Origin: Gemmatimonadales bacterium
GTDB lineage: Bacteria; Gemmatimonadota; Gemmatimonadetes; Gemmatimonadales; GWC2-71-9
Reading direction: 5' to 3'
Assembly: GCA_013812695.1 (NCBI GenBank)
Contig: JACCSZ010000384.1
Location: forward strand, 1 to 9,224
Length of the DNA: 9,224 nucleotides
A model generated the notes under the pieces. The model had not been told where the DNA came from and did not search any database. It worked only from the letters and a program-made list of their open reading frames with translations. The position numbers and the translations under genes are program-made. This document shows positions 1 through 5,448 of this stretch, in pieces; position 1 is the stretch's first letter; every line of letters begins with the position of its first letter.

Positions 1-4
1 GTCT

Positions 5-152
5 GGTTGCAGGCAACCCGTCCGGCGTCGATCCTGCGCCCTCGCCCCCGCCGCTGATGGGGGCTCACAGCTCAAGGAGATGGTCAGCTGTGAGAGTGGA
101 CCCTCCGCTTGGTCGGAGGATGCAAACGCGCCCTCCCCCGGTGGGGGTGGCG
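5..152. other. Cluster of four consecutive stem-loops
   Basis: Four uninterrupted or nearly uninterrupted stems occur in series: 5-9 with 14-18 (GGTTG/CAACC); 64-72 with 86-94 (CTCACAGCT/AGCTGTGAG, 9 bp perfect); 102-107 with 114-119 (CCTCCG/CGGAGG); and 129-132 plus 135-139 with 143-147 plus 149-152 (CGCC, CCCCC against GGGGG, GGCG, with a small internal loop). This could be the 3' end of a structured RNA or a terminator region for a gene left of the window. No poly-T tail follows any stem, and I do not recognise an RNA family. Confidence 0.45.
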
Positions 153-338
153 TATAGCCATCATAGCCCACAACCCCCACAGTCTGTCCAGCCCCCCCAA
201 CGCTTCCGGATCGGCGGTCACAGATGCCGCATGTGCATAACCCCACTTAAGTCGTAGCCTGGCCGCGACTTGCCAGGGTCAACGCAGGGAACGCGCATAA
301 TTATGTGGCCCGCGCCGGGACGCGCGGGCGACTGCCTG

Positions 339-396
339 GGTGTGGACCAGAACAATTTTCGAGGTGTGGACGGGGCCTAGATCCGTTTGGTGTGGA
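339..396. repeat. Three direct copies of GGTGTGGA
   Basis: GGTGTGGA occurs at 339-346, 363-370 and 389-396, with starts 24 and 26 bases apart. The first two extend to GGTGTGGAC. Regularly spaced repeats of this kind occur in the ends of some insertion sequences (the IS21 family has multiple terminal repeats) and as binding-site arrays. No transposase or target duplication is visible, so the origin is open. Confidence 0.35.
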
Positions 397-602
397 TGGA
401 CTTGAGGCTGCTCTCTTGCCAAGGCTCCTCCCCGGGCCTCGAGCAGAGATTCTTGTTCTGTTTTCGGATGAAGGTGCCACCTGCATGGCCGGCAAGGCAG
501 GGACAGTCGTTTGCGCGCCGAAACTACCTTGTTCAGTCTAAACCGCTCACTTACCAATTCCCGGCGCGAGAATAAGAGAATCCACAGTATGCGGGCCTCG
601 CT

Positions 603-619
603 GTCACACCCGCTGTGAC
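603..619. promoter_or_regulatory. Perfect dyad GTCACA-N5-TGTGAC, possible operator
   Basis: GTCACA at 603-608 and its exact reverse complement TGTGAC at 614-619 are separated by CCCGC. A 6-5-6 dyad about 205 bases upstream of the aminotransferase start is a plausible binding site for a dimeric regulator. The half-site TGTGA resembles CRP/FNR-family half-sites, but the partner spacing of canonical CRP sites is six bases and nothing here proves binding. Confidence 0.3.
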
Positions 620-823
620 CGACTCACCGCCCGTGCCTAGTCCCACTTGCTAGCGTAGGCGGGGTCGAAATTCTTCGGCTGTCTTAGTGAGGCAGAGGCC
701 CCGGGCATCCTTCGGTACTCCCTCTGAAGCGCACGGGGGAGAACGAAACCGGGGTGGCGGCGCAACCCACCCACTCTTAGAGTCAACTCTACCACCCGAG
801 CCAACCCACCGCCGAGGCCAGCC

Positions 824-2179
824 ATGCCCCGCGTCATCCACCTCCAGACCGACATCCCCGGCCCCAACAGCCGCGCCCTGCTCGCCCGGCGCGCCCGGGC
901 CGTGCCGCGCGGCGTCCCGGCGGTGACCCCCATCGCCGTGGCCCACGCCGAGGGCTCCGTGCTGACCGACGCCGACGGGAACCGCCTCATCGACTTCGCC
1001 GGCGGCATCGGCGTCGTGAACACCGGCCACCGCCACCCCGGCGTCGTAGACGCCGTGCGCGCCCAGCTCGATCGCTTCGCCCACGTCTGCTTCCCGGTGT
1101 CCACCTACGAGCCCTACGTCGAGCTCGCCGAGCGCCTCAACCAGTTGACCCCGGGCACGCACGAGAAACGAACCTTCCTCGTCAACAGCGGCGCCGAAGC
1201 GGTCGAGAACGCCGTCAAGGTCGCGCGCTTCTTCACGGGCCGGCAGGCCGTCGTCTGCTTCGAGCACGGCTTCCACGGCCGCACCAATCTCGCGATGGCG
1301 CTCACCTCCAAGGTGACGCCGTACAAGCAAGGCTTCGGCCCGTTCGCCCCCGAGGTGTATCGCATTCCGTTTCCGTACTGCTACCGCTGCACCGAGGGAC
1401 CAGACGCCGGCCGCTGCTGCCTGGCCGACAGGGCGCGGCTCGAGCACATCTTCGCCACCACGGTCGCCCCAAGCTCCGTGGCGGCGATCATCATGGAGCT
1501 CGAGCTGGGCGAGGGCGGCTTCGTCCCGGCCCCGGTCGAGTACGTGCAGACGCTCGCGGCGTTCGCGCGGGAAAACAAAATCCTGTTCATCGCCGACGAG
1601 ATCCAGACCGGCTTCGGCCGGACCGGCCGGCTCTTCGCCTGCGAGCACTACGGGCTCGTGCCCGATCTCATCATCACCGCCAAGTCGCTCGCCGGCGGCC
1701 TGCCGCTCGCGGCCGTCACTGGCCGCGCCGAGGTCATGGACGCGCCGCACGTCGGCGGCCTCGGCGGGACGTACGGGGGCAATCCGCTCGCCTGCGCGGC
1801 CGCGCTCGCGGTCATCGACGCCATGGAAGCCGAGGGCATCCCGGCGCGCGCGCAGCGCACCGGCGATCGGATCAAGGCCCGCTTTCAACGGTGGGCCGGG
1901 CACTTCTCCTGCATCGGCGACGTCCGGGGGCTCGGCGCGATGATCGGCATGGAGCTGGTCACCGACCGCGCGAGCCGCGCGCCGGACAAGGCGCTGGCCG
2001 GACGCGTGGTCGCCGCGGCGCTGGAACGCGGGCTGGTGCTGCTCTCGTCCGGGACGTTCGGCAACACTATCCGCGTGCTCGCACCGCTCACAGCGGACGA
2101 TGCGCTCATCGACGAGGGACTCGACGTGATGGGAGCAGCGCTCGAGGCCGCCGTGGGACGGACGCCGGCGCTGGCGTGA
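824..2179 (+). CDS. gabT: 4-aminobutyrate-type class III (PLP) aminotransferase
   Basis: The 451-residue product is a cytoplasmic, PLP-dependent fold-type I transaminase, probably moving the amino group of GABA or a related omega-amino acid to 2-oxoglutarate. Visible landmarks: NSGAEA at 121-126 (cofactor phosphate loop), HGFHGRT at 148-154, ADEIQTGFGRTG at 257-268 with D258 contacting the pyridine nitrogen, AKS with the Schiff-base lysine K287, and GGTYGGNP at 314-321. The segment AKSLAGGLPLAAVTGRAEVMDA is very close to GabT. A Cys-rich insert at 186-199 (CYRCxxxxxxxRCC) is seen in several GabT-like enzymes. The usual E-P-V/I-x-GEGG is here E-L-E-L-GEGG (225-232), a mild deviation. Length is normal. 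The ATG at 824 follows GAGG at 814-817 with six bases between. The stop overlaps the next gene's GTG by four bases (2176-2179), so it heads an operon. The exact substrate is an inference; 5-aminovalerate or another amine is possible. Confidence 0.87.
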   Translation: MPRVIHLQTDIPGPNSRALLARRARAVPRGVPAVTPIAVAHAEGSVLTDADGNRLIDFAGGIGVVNTGHRHPGVVDAVRAQLDRFAHVCFPVSTYEPYVELAERLNQLTPGTHEKRTFLVNSGAEAVENAVKVARFFTGRQAVVCFEHGFHGRTNLAMALTSKVTPYKQGFGPFAPEVYRIPFPYCYRCTEGPDAGRCCLADRARLEHIFATTVAPSSVAAIIMELELGEGGFVPAPVEYVQTLAAFARENKILFIADEIQTGFGRTGRLFACEHYGLVPDLIITAKSLAGGLPLAAVTGRAEVMDAPHVGGLGGTYGGNPLACAAALAVIDAMEAEGIPARAQRTGDRIKARFQRWAGHFSCIGDVRGLGAMIGMELVTDRASRAPDKALAGRVVAAALERGLVLLSSGTFGNTIRVLAPLTADDALIDEGLDVMGAALEAAVGRTPALA

Positions 2180-2792
2180 CGCCGGACCGGGCGCCGCTGG
2201 CGGCGCTGGCCGACGAGGAGCGGCGCTTCCGCGAGGCGCATACCTTACCGACATCGACGGCCACCGCTATCTCGATCTCTGTCTGGGCGACACCGGCGCC
2301 ATGACCGGCCACGCACCCGCCGCCGCCGTCGAGGCAGTGCGGGCCCAGGCGGGCCGCGGCTTCACCTTCATGCTGCCGACGCCGGACGCCGTCTGGGTCG
2401 GCGAGGAGCTGGCCCCGCGCTTCGGCCTTCCGTACTGGCAGTTCGCCGTCACGGCCACCGACGCCAACCGATTCGCCATCCGGCTGGCCCGCGCCGTCAC
2501 CGGCCGTCCCAAGATCCTGATCTTCAACTGGTGCTACCACGGCAGCGTGGACGAGACCTTCGCCACCCTGCGCGACAGTCAGGTGGTGGCGCGCGACGGC
2601 AACCTCGGCCCGCCGGTGGATCCCGGCTTCCACACCGAGCGCTACATGCACCTGGCCGCGCTCAATCGAGGGATCCTGCTCACCCCGTTCCACAACATGG
2701 CGCTGATCGCCCCGGCCGTTGCCGAGAGCGACATCGACCGCCACACGGAGGTGTTCCGGGAGAGCGTGCGGGCGGGGAGGCTGTACCACTGA
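2176..2792 (+). pseudogene. Decayed second class III aminotransferase, two internal deletions
   Basis: The remains of a class III aminotransferase (aspartate aminotransferase / glutamate-1-semialdehyde aminomutase-like) are split over two frames. From GTG 2176 the frame reads VTPDRAPLAALADEERRFREAH, a normal N-terminus, and hits TGA at 2302-2304. The family sequence resumes one frame away from about 2232: RGAYLTDIDGHRYLDLC, then GDTGAMTGHAP, then NRFAIRLARAVTGRPKI and CYHGSVDE. At about 2621-2640 it jumps from NLGPPVDPG directly to ERYMHLAALNRGILLTPFHN, the C-terminal motif. Everything between, including the conserved Asp-Glu and the PLP lysine, is missing. About 205 codons survive of a usual 430-450. 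Both ends keep 4-base overlaps with the neighbouring genes, so this was a coupled middle gene of the operon. A 163-codon frame from ATG 2301 survives but cannot encode an active transaminase. Assembly error is the main alternative. Confidence 0.82.
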
Positions 2793-4051
2793 TCGAGCGC
2801 TGCCTCTGGACCGGCTCGGCACCCGAACCATCACGCGCTCCGGTCGAGCCGCCAGACCGGACCGACGTGGCGATCATCGGCGGCGGGTACACCGGCCTGG
2901 CGGCCGCCCGCGCCCTAGCGCGCCGCGGCGCCGACGTGACGGTCCTCGAGCGGCACACCCTCGGCTGGGGGGCGAGCGGCCGAAACGGCGGGTTCGTGCT
3001 GCCGGGATTCAAACCGGAGATCGAAGCGCTCGCCCGTCGACATGGAGTCGTGGAGGCGCGGCGGCTGTTCGAGCTCAGTGTGCAGGCGGTGCGCGGGCTC
3101 GAGGCGCTCATCGCCGAGGAGAAGATCGACTGCGGCTACGTGCGCTGTGGTACGGTCGTGCTCGCCGCGAGACCGGGTCATCTGGCCGGGCTCGAGCGGA
3201 GTCACCACTTTCTGCGCGAGGCGCTAGGGCACGAGACCACGCTGCTCCGCGCCTCCGAGCTGCGCGCCGAGATCGGCTCGGTGCGCTACCAAGGCGGCCT
3301 GCTCGATCCGTTCGCCGGGTCGGTGCAGCCGGCGCTGCTGGTCCAGGGTCTCGCGCGTGCAGCGGAGCGCGCGGGCGCCCGGCTGGTCGAAGGCGCGGAA
3401 GTCCGGCGCGTCGAGCGCCGGGCCGATGGCCATCTGGTCACCACTGCCACGGGCGCGGTCCGGGCCCGCCAGGTGCTCGTCGCCACCAACGGCTACACGG
3501 GTGCCGCGGTGCCCGCCCTCAGGCGCCGGGTGGTGCCGGTCGGCAGCTATCTCATCGCCACGACGCCGCTCGAGCCGGCGCTCGCCGCGCGGCTGGTGCC
3601 GCGCGGGCGGGTACTGAGCGACACCAAGCACCTGCTCTACTATTTCCGGCTCTCGCCGGATGGACGGATGGTCTTCGGCGGGCGCGCCGCGTTCACTCCG
3701 ACGGCGATCGCACGGAGCGCGGAGATCCTCACGCGAGGAATGACGGAGGTATTCCCGGAGCTGGCGGGCGTGCCGGTGGAGTATGCCTGGGGCGGGCAGG
3801 TGGGCCTCACGCTCGACCAGATGCCGCACGCAGGGCGGCTGGACGGCGTGCACTACGCGCTGGGATACGGCGGGCATGGGGTGGCGATAGCCACATGGCT
3901 CGGCGCGCGGATGGGCGATGCGCTGGCGGGGGCGGGGGAGATTCCGAGGCTGACATCGCCGTTCCGCGCGGTGCCGTTGTATGGAGGGGCGCCGTGGTTC
4001 CTTCCGTTGGTTGGGGGGTATTATAGGATGCGGGATCTCGTGGGGAGGTGA
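2789..4051 (+). CDS. FAD-dependent amine oxidase, DadA/PuuB (DAO) family
   Basis: The product is a flavoprotein that oxidises C-N bonds of amines or amino acids, related to gamma-glutamylputrescine oxidase PuuB/OrdL and DadA. From the proposed start it has 420 residues, matching PuuB-type proteins. An N-terminal Rossmann fold has DVAIIGGGYTGLAAARAL (GxGxxG at 31-36), ending in E54, which binds the FAD ribose; GASGRNGG at 61-68 is the FAD-contact loop of the family; the C-terminal GGHG (361-364) followed by a hydrophobic helix is the second FAD-contact region. No signal peptide is seen, so it is cytoplasmic. No ATG precedes the Rossmann fold in a sensible place. CTG 2789 gives the family's usual N-terminus (LIERCLW...), sits 8 bases after GGGGAGG (2774-2780), and overlaps the preceding stop as CTGA. 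GTG 2867 would truncate the fold; the upstream ATG 2531 lies inside the pseudogene. The operon context with a GABA-type transaminase suggests polyamine or omega-amino acid catabolism. Confidence 0.85.
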   Translation: MIERCLWTGSAPEPSRAPVEPPDRTDVAIIGGGYTGLAAARALARRGADVTVLERHTLGWGASGRNGGFVLPGFKPEIEALARRHGVVEARRLFELSVQAVRGLEALIAEEKIDCGYVRCGTVVLAARPGHLAGLERSHHFLREALGHETTLLRASELRAEIGSVRYQGGLLDPFAGSVQPALLVQGLARAAERAGARLVEGAEVRRVERRADGHLVTTATGAVRARQVLVATNGYTGAAVPALRRRVVPVGSYLIATTPLEPALAARLVPRGRVLSDTKHLLYYFRLSPDGRMVFGGRAAFTPTAIARSAEILTRGMTEVFPELAGVPVEYAWGGQVGLTLDQMPHAGRLDGVHYALGYGGHGVAIATWLGARMGDALAGAGEIPRLTSPFRAVPLYGGAPWFLPLVGGYYRMRDLVGR

Positions 4052-4069
4052 GCGAAGGGGTCGCGGCCA

Positions 4070-4087
4070 CCGTCGCCGTCGCCGTCG
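4070..4087. repeat. Three tandem copies of CCGTCG
   Basis: CCGTCG is repeated exactly three times (4070-4075, 4076-4081, 4082-4087) just after the oxidase stop. It is a simple-sequence repeat with no evident role. Confidence 0.6.
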
Positions 4088-4096
4088 CAATCCCCC

Positions 4097-4161
4097 GTCA
4101 TCCTGAGCGAAGCGAAGGAGCCGAAGCGGCGTTACGCCTCCTTCGCTCCGCTCAGGGTGAC
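4097..4161. repeat. Dispersed 'GAGCGAAGCGAAGGAG' inverted repeat, copy 1
   Basis: Arms 4097-4120 and 4138-4161 are complementary over 24 bases with two differences, both A-C on the + strand and therefore G-U pairs in a − strand RNA. The core TGAGCGAAGCGAAGGAG is the same as in the copy at 5351-5430. The element sits between the convergent oxidase (stop 4051) and porin (stop 4197) genes, where it could end transcription from either side, though no T-run follows. A smaller stem GCCCG/CGGGC (4171-4175 with 4180-4184) lies between it and the porin stop. This repeat type is common in several environmental phyla and is often mistranslated as HPERSEG. Confidence 0.85.
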
Positions 4162-4196
4162 TCGCCTCGCGCCCGGCTCCGGGCAACGACGAGCAG

Positions 4197-5108
4197 CTAT
4201 TCCTCCGCCTTCCCCGGCGTCTCCTCTCCCTCTTCCCCTTCCTCTTCTTCTTTCTCCGCCGCGCCGTAGTCCTTTGACCAAGCGATCGTGACGCCGCCCC
4301 AGAGCTTTGCGTCGCTGGCGTCGGTCGGGGACTTGATTTTGACGCGATCGTCGCCGCCAATGATCAGGTGAAGCGCCGGCGTGATCTCGAAAGCCCCCGC
4401 GGTCAGCGGCACACCCGCGGAGAGATCCAGGTGAGTGAACCCGTCGTCGTCGAAGTTGGAGGACTCGTCAGGATCAGAGTCGTTGATGCCTTGCCCCGCG
4501 CTCACTCCAGCAAGCGCGCCTAGGGCGATCCCAACCGTCTCGCTCGCGGCAAGCGTGTGCGACACGCTTCCCTCGAAGTATGCCCCTTTGATCTTGTCGA
4601 CGTCGTAGTAGACCGCGAGCTCCGGGCTGAGGGGCACGTCTACCGCGAGCTTCCCGTAGATTTCTACCGTGTTGGACTCGCTGGTCAGCAACCCGAAATC
4701 GTTGATGTCGGTTGAGGAGCCAACATCGTTCGGATAGATGTACGCGATTCCTCCGCCAGTCAGGGCCGCCTGGCCCACCGGGTAGCTGACCTCCAGCCAG
4801 GGATTGAGCTCGGAGAAGTTGAATCCCGAGAGCGCACCGCTTTCACTGATGTCATCGCTCAGATCGTCATACTTCCCAAGATCGATGTTGGCCCACATGC
4901 CGGCGGTTATTCCTGCATTGCCGGCCGGGATCGTCAAGTAAACGTCCGGCTCCAGAACCGGCTTGTTGGTGAGGCTGAGGCCACGCCAGACGTACGCACT
5001 GAACACCGACACGTCGGCGCCCACCGTGATCTGGGCGGACGCAGGCGCGGCGGTCGCGAGGGTGCTCGCGATGAGCAGGGCAGTTCCCAGAACGTTCGCT
5101 CGCTGCAT
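4197..5108 (-). CDS. TorF-family putative outer-membrane porin with acidic tail
   Basis: The 303-residue product has a clear Sec signal peptide (residues 1-25, hydrophobic core LGTALLIASTLA, cleavage ASA|Q). The mature start, ITVGADVSVFSAYVWRGLSL, is typical of the TorF/TIGR02001 putative porin family, in which an early Y-V-W/F-R-G motif opens a β-barrel. The rest alternates polar and hydrophobic residues with many G/N/D turns, as in outer-membrane β-strands. The barrel seems to end at GGVTIAWSKDY, but a 21-residue tail (283-303) with 11 Glu follows, unusual because barrel proteins normally end in an aromatic residue read by BAM. ATG 5108 is chosen because GGGAG lies five bases upstream (5114-5118 on the + strand) and the signal peptide begins there; the in-frame ATG at 5150 would put the start at the end of the leader terminator. 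Transported solute is unknown. Transcription probably passes through an attenuator (see 5149-5284). Confidence 0.8.
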   Translation of the reverse strand: MQRANVLGTALLIASTLATAAPASAQITVGADVSVFSAYVWRGLSLTNKPVLEPDVYLTIPAGNAGITAGMWANIDLGKYDDLSDDISESGALSGFNFSELNPWLEVSYPVGQAALTGGGIAYIYPNDVGSSTDINDFGLLTSESNTVEIYGKLAVDVPLSPELAVYYDVDKIKGAYFEGSVSHTLAASETVGIALGALAGVSAGQGINDSDPDESSNFDDDGFTHLDLSAGVPLTAGAFEITPALHLIIGGDDRVKIKSPTDASDAKLWGGVTIAWSKDYGAAEKEEEEGEEGEETPGKAEE

Positions 5109-5148
5109 CGTCTCTCCCGCCGAAGAAGTGAAGGTGACTGCCTGGCAC

Positions 5149-5177
5149 AAAAAAAGCCCGCCGAACTAGTCGAGCGG
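5149..5177 (-). terminator. Intrinsic terminator inside the porin leader
   Basis: Read on the − strand, CCGC-(T)-CGA pairs with TCG-GCGG (+ strand 5170-5177 against 5158-5164), a 7-bp GC-rich stem with one bulged base and a 5-base loop. It is followed by GC and a run of seven T (5155-5149). It lies on the same strand as the porin and ends about 40 bases before its ATG, so it would stop the porin transcript before the coding region unless prevented. Confidence 0.72.
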
Positions 5178-5284
5178 ACCGGGGAAAACTACCCCACCAT
5201 CATGCTCCCGTAACGGCTCGACGTCCTACGTGAACCCGTAGAAATTCGCGGCGCGATTTCGGTTGCGGTGGCGGACGAGACTCA
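5149..5284 (-). promoter_or_regulatory. Structured porin leader: candidate riboswitch or attenuator
   Basis: Between the predicted transcription start (about 5284) and the terminator the − strand RNA can form, in order: GAAAU-CGC/GCG-AUUUC (5260-5256, 5255-5253 with 5249-5247, 5245-5241), CUACG/CGUAG (5241-5237 with 5230-5226, loop GGUUCA), and GGGG/CCCC (5195-5192 with 5184-5181). A 7-bp helix GUCGAGC/GCUCGAC (5222-5216 with 5175-5169) encloses the last hairpin. Its second strand overlaps the 5' arm of the terminator stem (5177-5170), so the two structures exclude each other: an antiterminator/terminator pair. I cannot match the sequence to cobalamin, SAM, glycine, c-di-GMP, fluoride, guanidine or glutamine riboswitch consensus elements that I remember. 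A protein-bound attenuator is an alternative. Confidence 0.55.
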
Positions 5285-5290
5285 TGCCCC

Positions 5291-5318
5291 AATGTACCGC
5301 CCGCCGCCCGACCGTCAA
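5291..5318 (-). promoter_or_regulatory. Sigma-70-like promoter of the porin leader
   Basis: On the − strand TTGACG (5318-5313; five of six bases match TTGACA), a 16-base spacer, and TACATT (5296-5291; four of six match TATAAT). Transcription would start near 5284, giving a leader of about 175 nt before the porin ATG at 5108, long enough for the predicted attenuator. Confidence 0.6.
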
Positions 5319-5350
5319 GGCTGAGTTGAGGACACGACAAATATGTCTGA

Positions 5351-5430
5351 CGGGCGCGTCATTCTGAGCGAAGCGAAGGAGGCATGCGTCGGGTCATGCT
5401 TCCTTCGCTTCGCTCAGAATGACGCGCCCG
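5351..5430. repeat. Dispersed inverted repeat, copy 2 (36-bp stem)
   Basis: Arms 5351-5380 and 5401-5430 are perfect 30-base reverse complements. The stem continues inward through one G-T pair and five more pairs (5382-5386 with 5395-5399), leaving an 8-base loop, so the whole element is a 36-bp hairpin. It begins 18 bases after the stop of the − strand gene at 5449-6156 and precedes the porin promoter, a suitable position for separating the two transcripts. It shares TGAGCGAAGCGAAGGAG with copy 1, and both copies lie just 3' of a − strand gene. Confidence 0.9.
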
Positions 5431-5448
5431 GCCCGACCAGGCCGCCGC

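Larger units (their letters stand above)
1..823. other. Gene-free upstream region with hairpins and short repeats
   Basis: No open frame here looks like a protein. The short ones carry proline/arginine-rich composition typical of random GC-rich frames and lack a credible ribosome binding site. A + strand frame open from base 1 ends at TGA 55-57 and could be the last 18 codons of an upstream gene, but that is too short to support. The left third (1-280) is C-rich and dense in perfect stem-loops; 339-396 has three GGTGTGGA copies; about 440-580 is lower in GC and may hold regulatory DNA; 603-619 is a dyad. I found no convincing -35/-10 pair for the aminotransferase gene at 824. Confidence 0.6.

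Noticed and set aside
1..57. C-terminal 18 codons of an upstream gene ending at TGA 55-57
   Set aside because: Too short and compositionally uninformative to support; all three + strand frames are open for some distance here.
1..823. tRNA, tmRNA, SRP or RNase P RNA explaining the hairpin cluster
   Set aside because: None of the conserved sequence elements of these RNAs is present.
650..2254. Long open frame of 534 codons on the − strand
   Set aside because: It is antisense to the aminotransferase gene. Its product is low-complexity, rich in Arg, Ala, Gly, Glu and His with no family motif, as expected from the complement of a GC-rich gene.
2301..2792. Intact 163-aa protein from ATG 2301
   Set aside because: The ATG falls in the middle of a conserved aminotransferase motif (GDTGAMTGHAP) and has no ribosome binding site. 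Family sequence continues upstream of it and the centre of the enzyme is missing, so it is treated as a pseudogene fragment.
2719..4026. 435-codon + strand frame inside the oxidase
   Set aside because: It is an out-of-frame shadow of the oxidase, extremely Arg/Ala/Gly-rich, with no motif; the overlapping frame has a full FAD-binding signature.
3224..4360. 378-codon frame on the − strand
   Set aside because: It spans the oxidase, the repeat hairpin and the porin end. The translated repeat (HPERSEG) and Arg/Pro-rich composition mark it as spurious.
5109..5150. Earlier porin start at 5150
   Set aside because: It would add 14 residues before a normal signal peptide, begin at the T-run of the terminator and lack a ribosome binding site; ATG 5108 has GGGAG five bases upstream.
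5149..5284. Porin leader as a known guanidine, glutamine or cobalamin riboswitch
   Set aside because: I looked for the conserved loop sequences of these classes that I remember (ACGR loops, the glutamine-RNA core, cobalamin box) and did not find them; left as unassigned.
4097..5430. The two GAGCGAAGCGAAGGA copies as ends of one transposon carrying the porin
   Set aside because: Each copy is itself a complete palindrome with its own loop, and no transposase lies between them; dispersed single hairpins explain them better.
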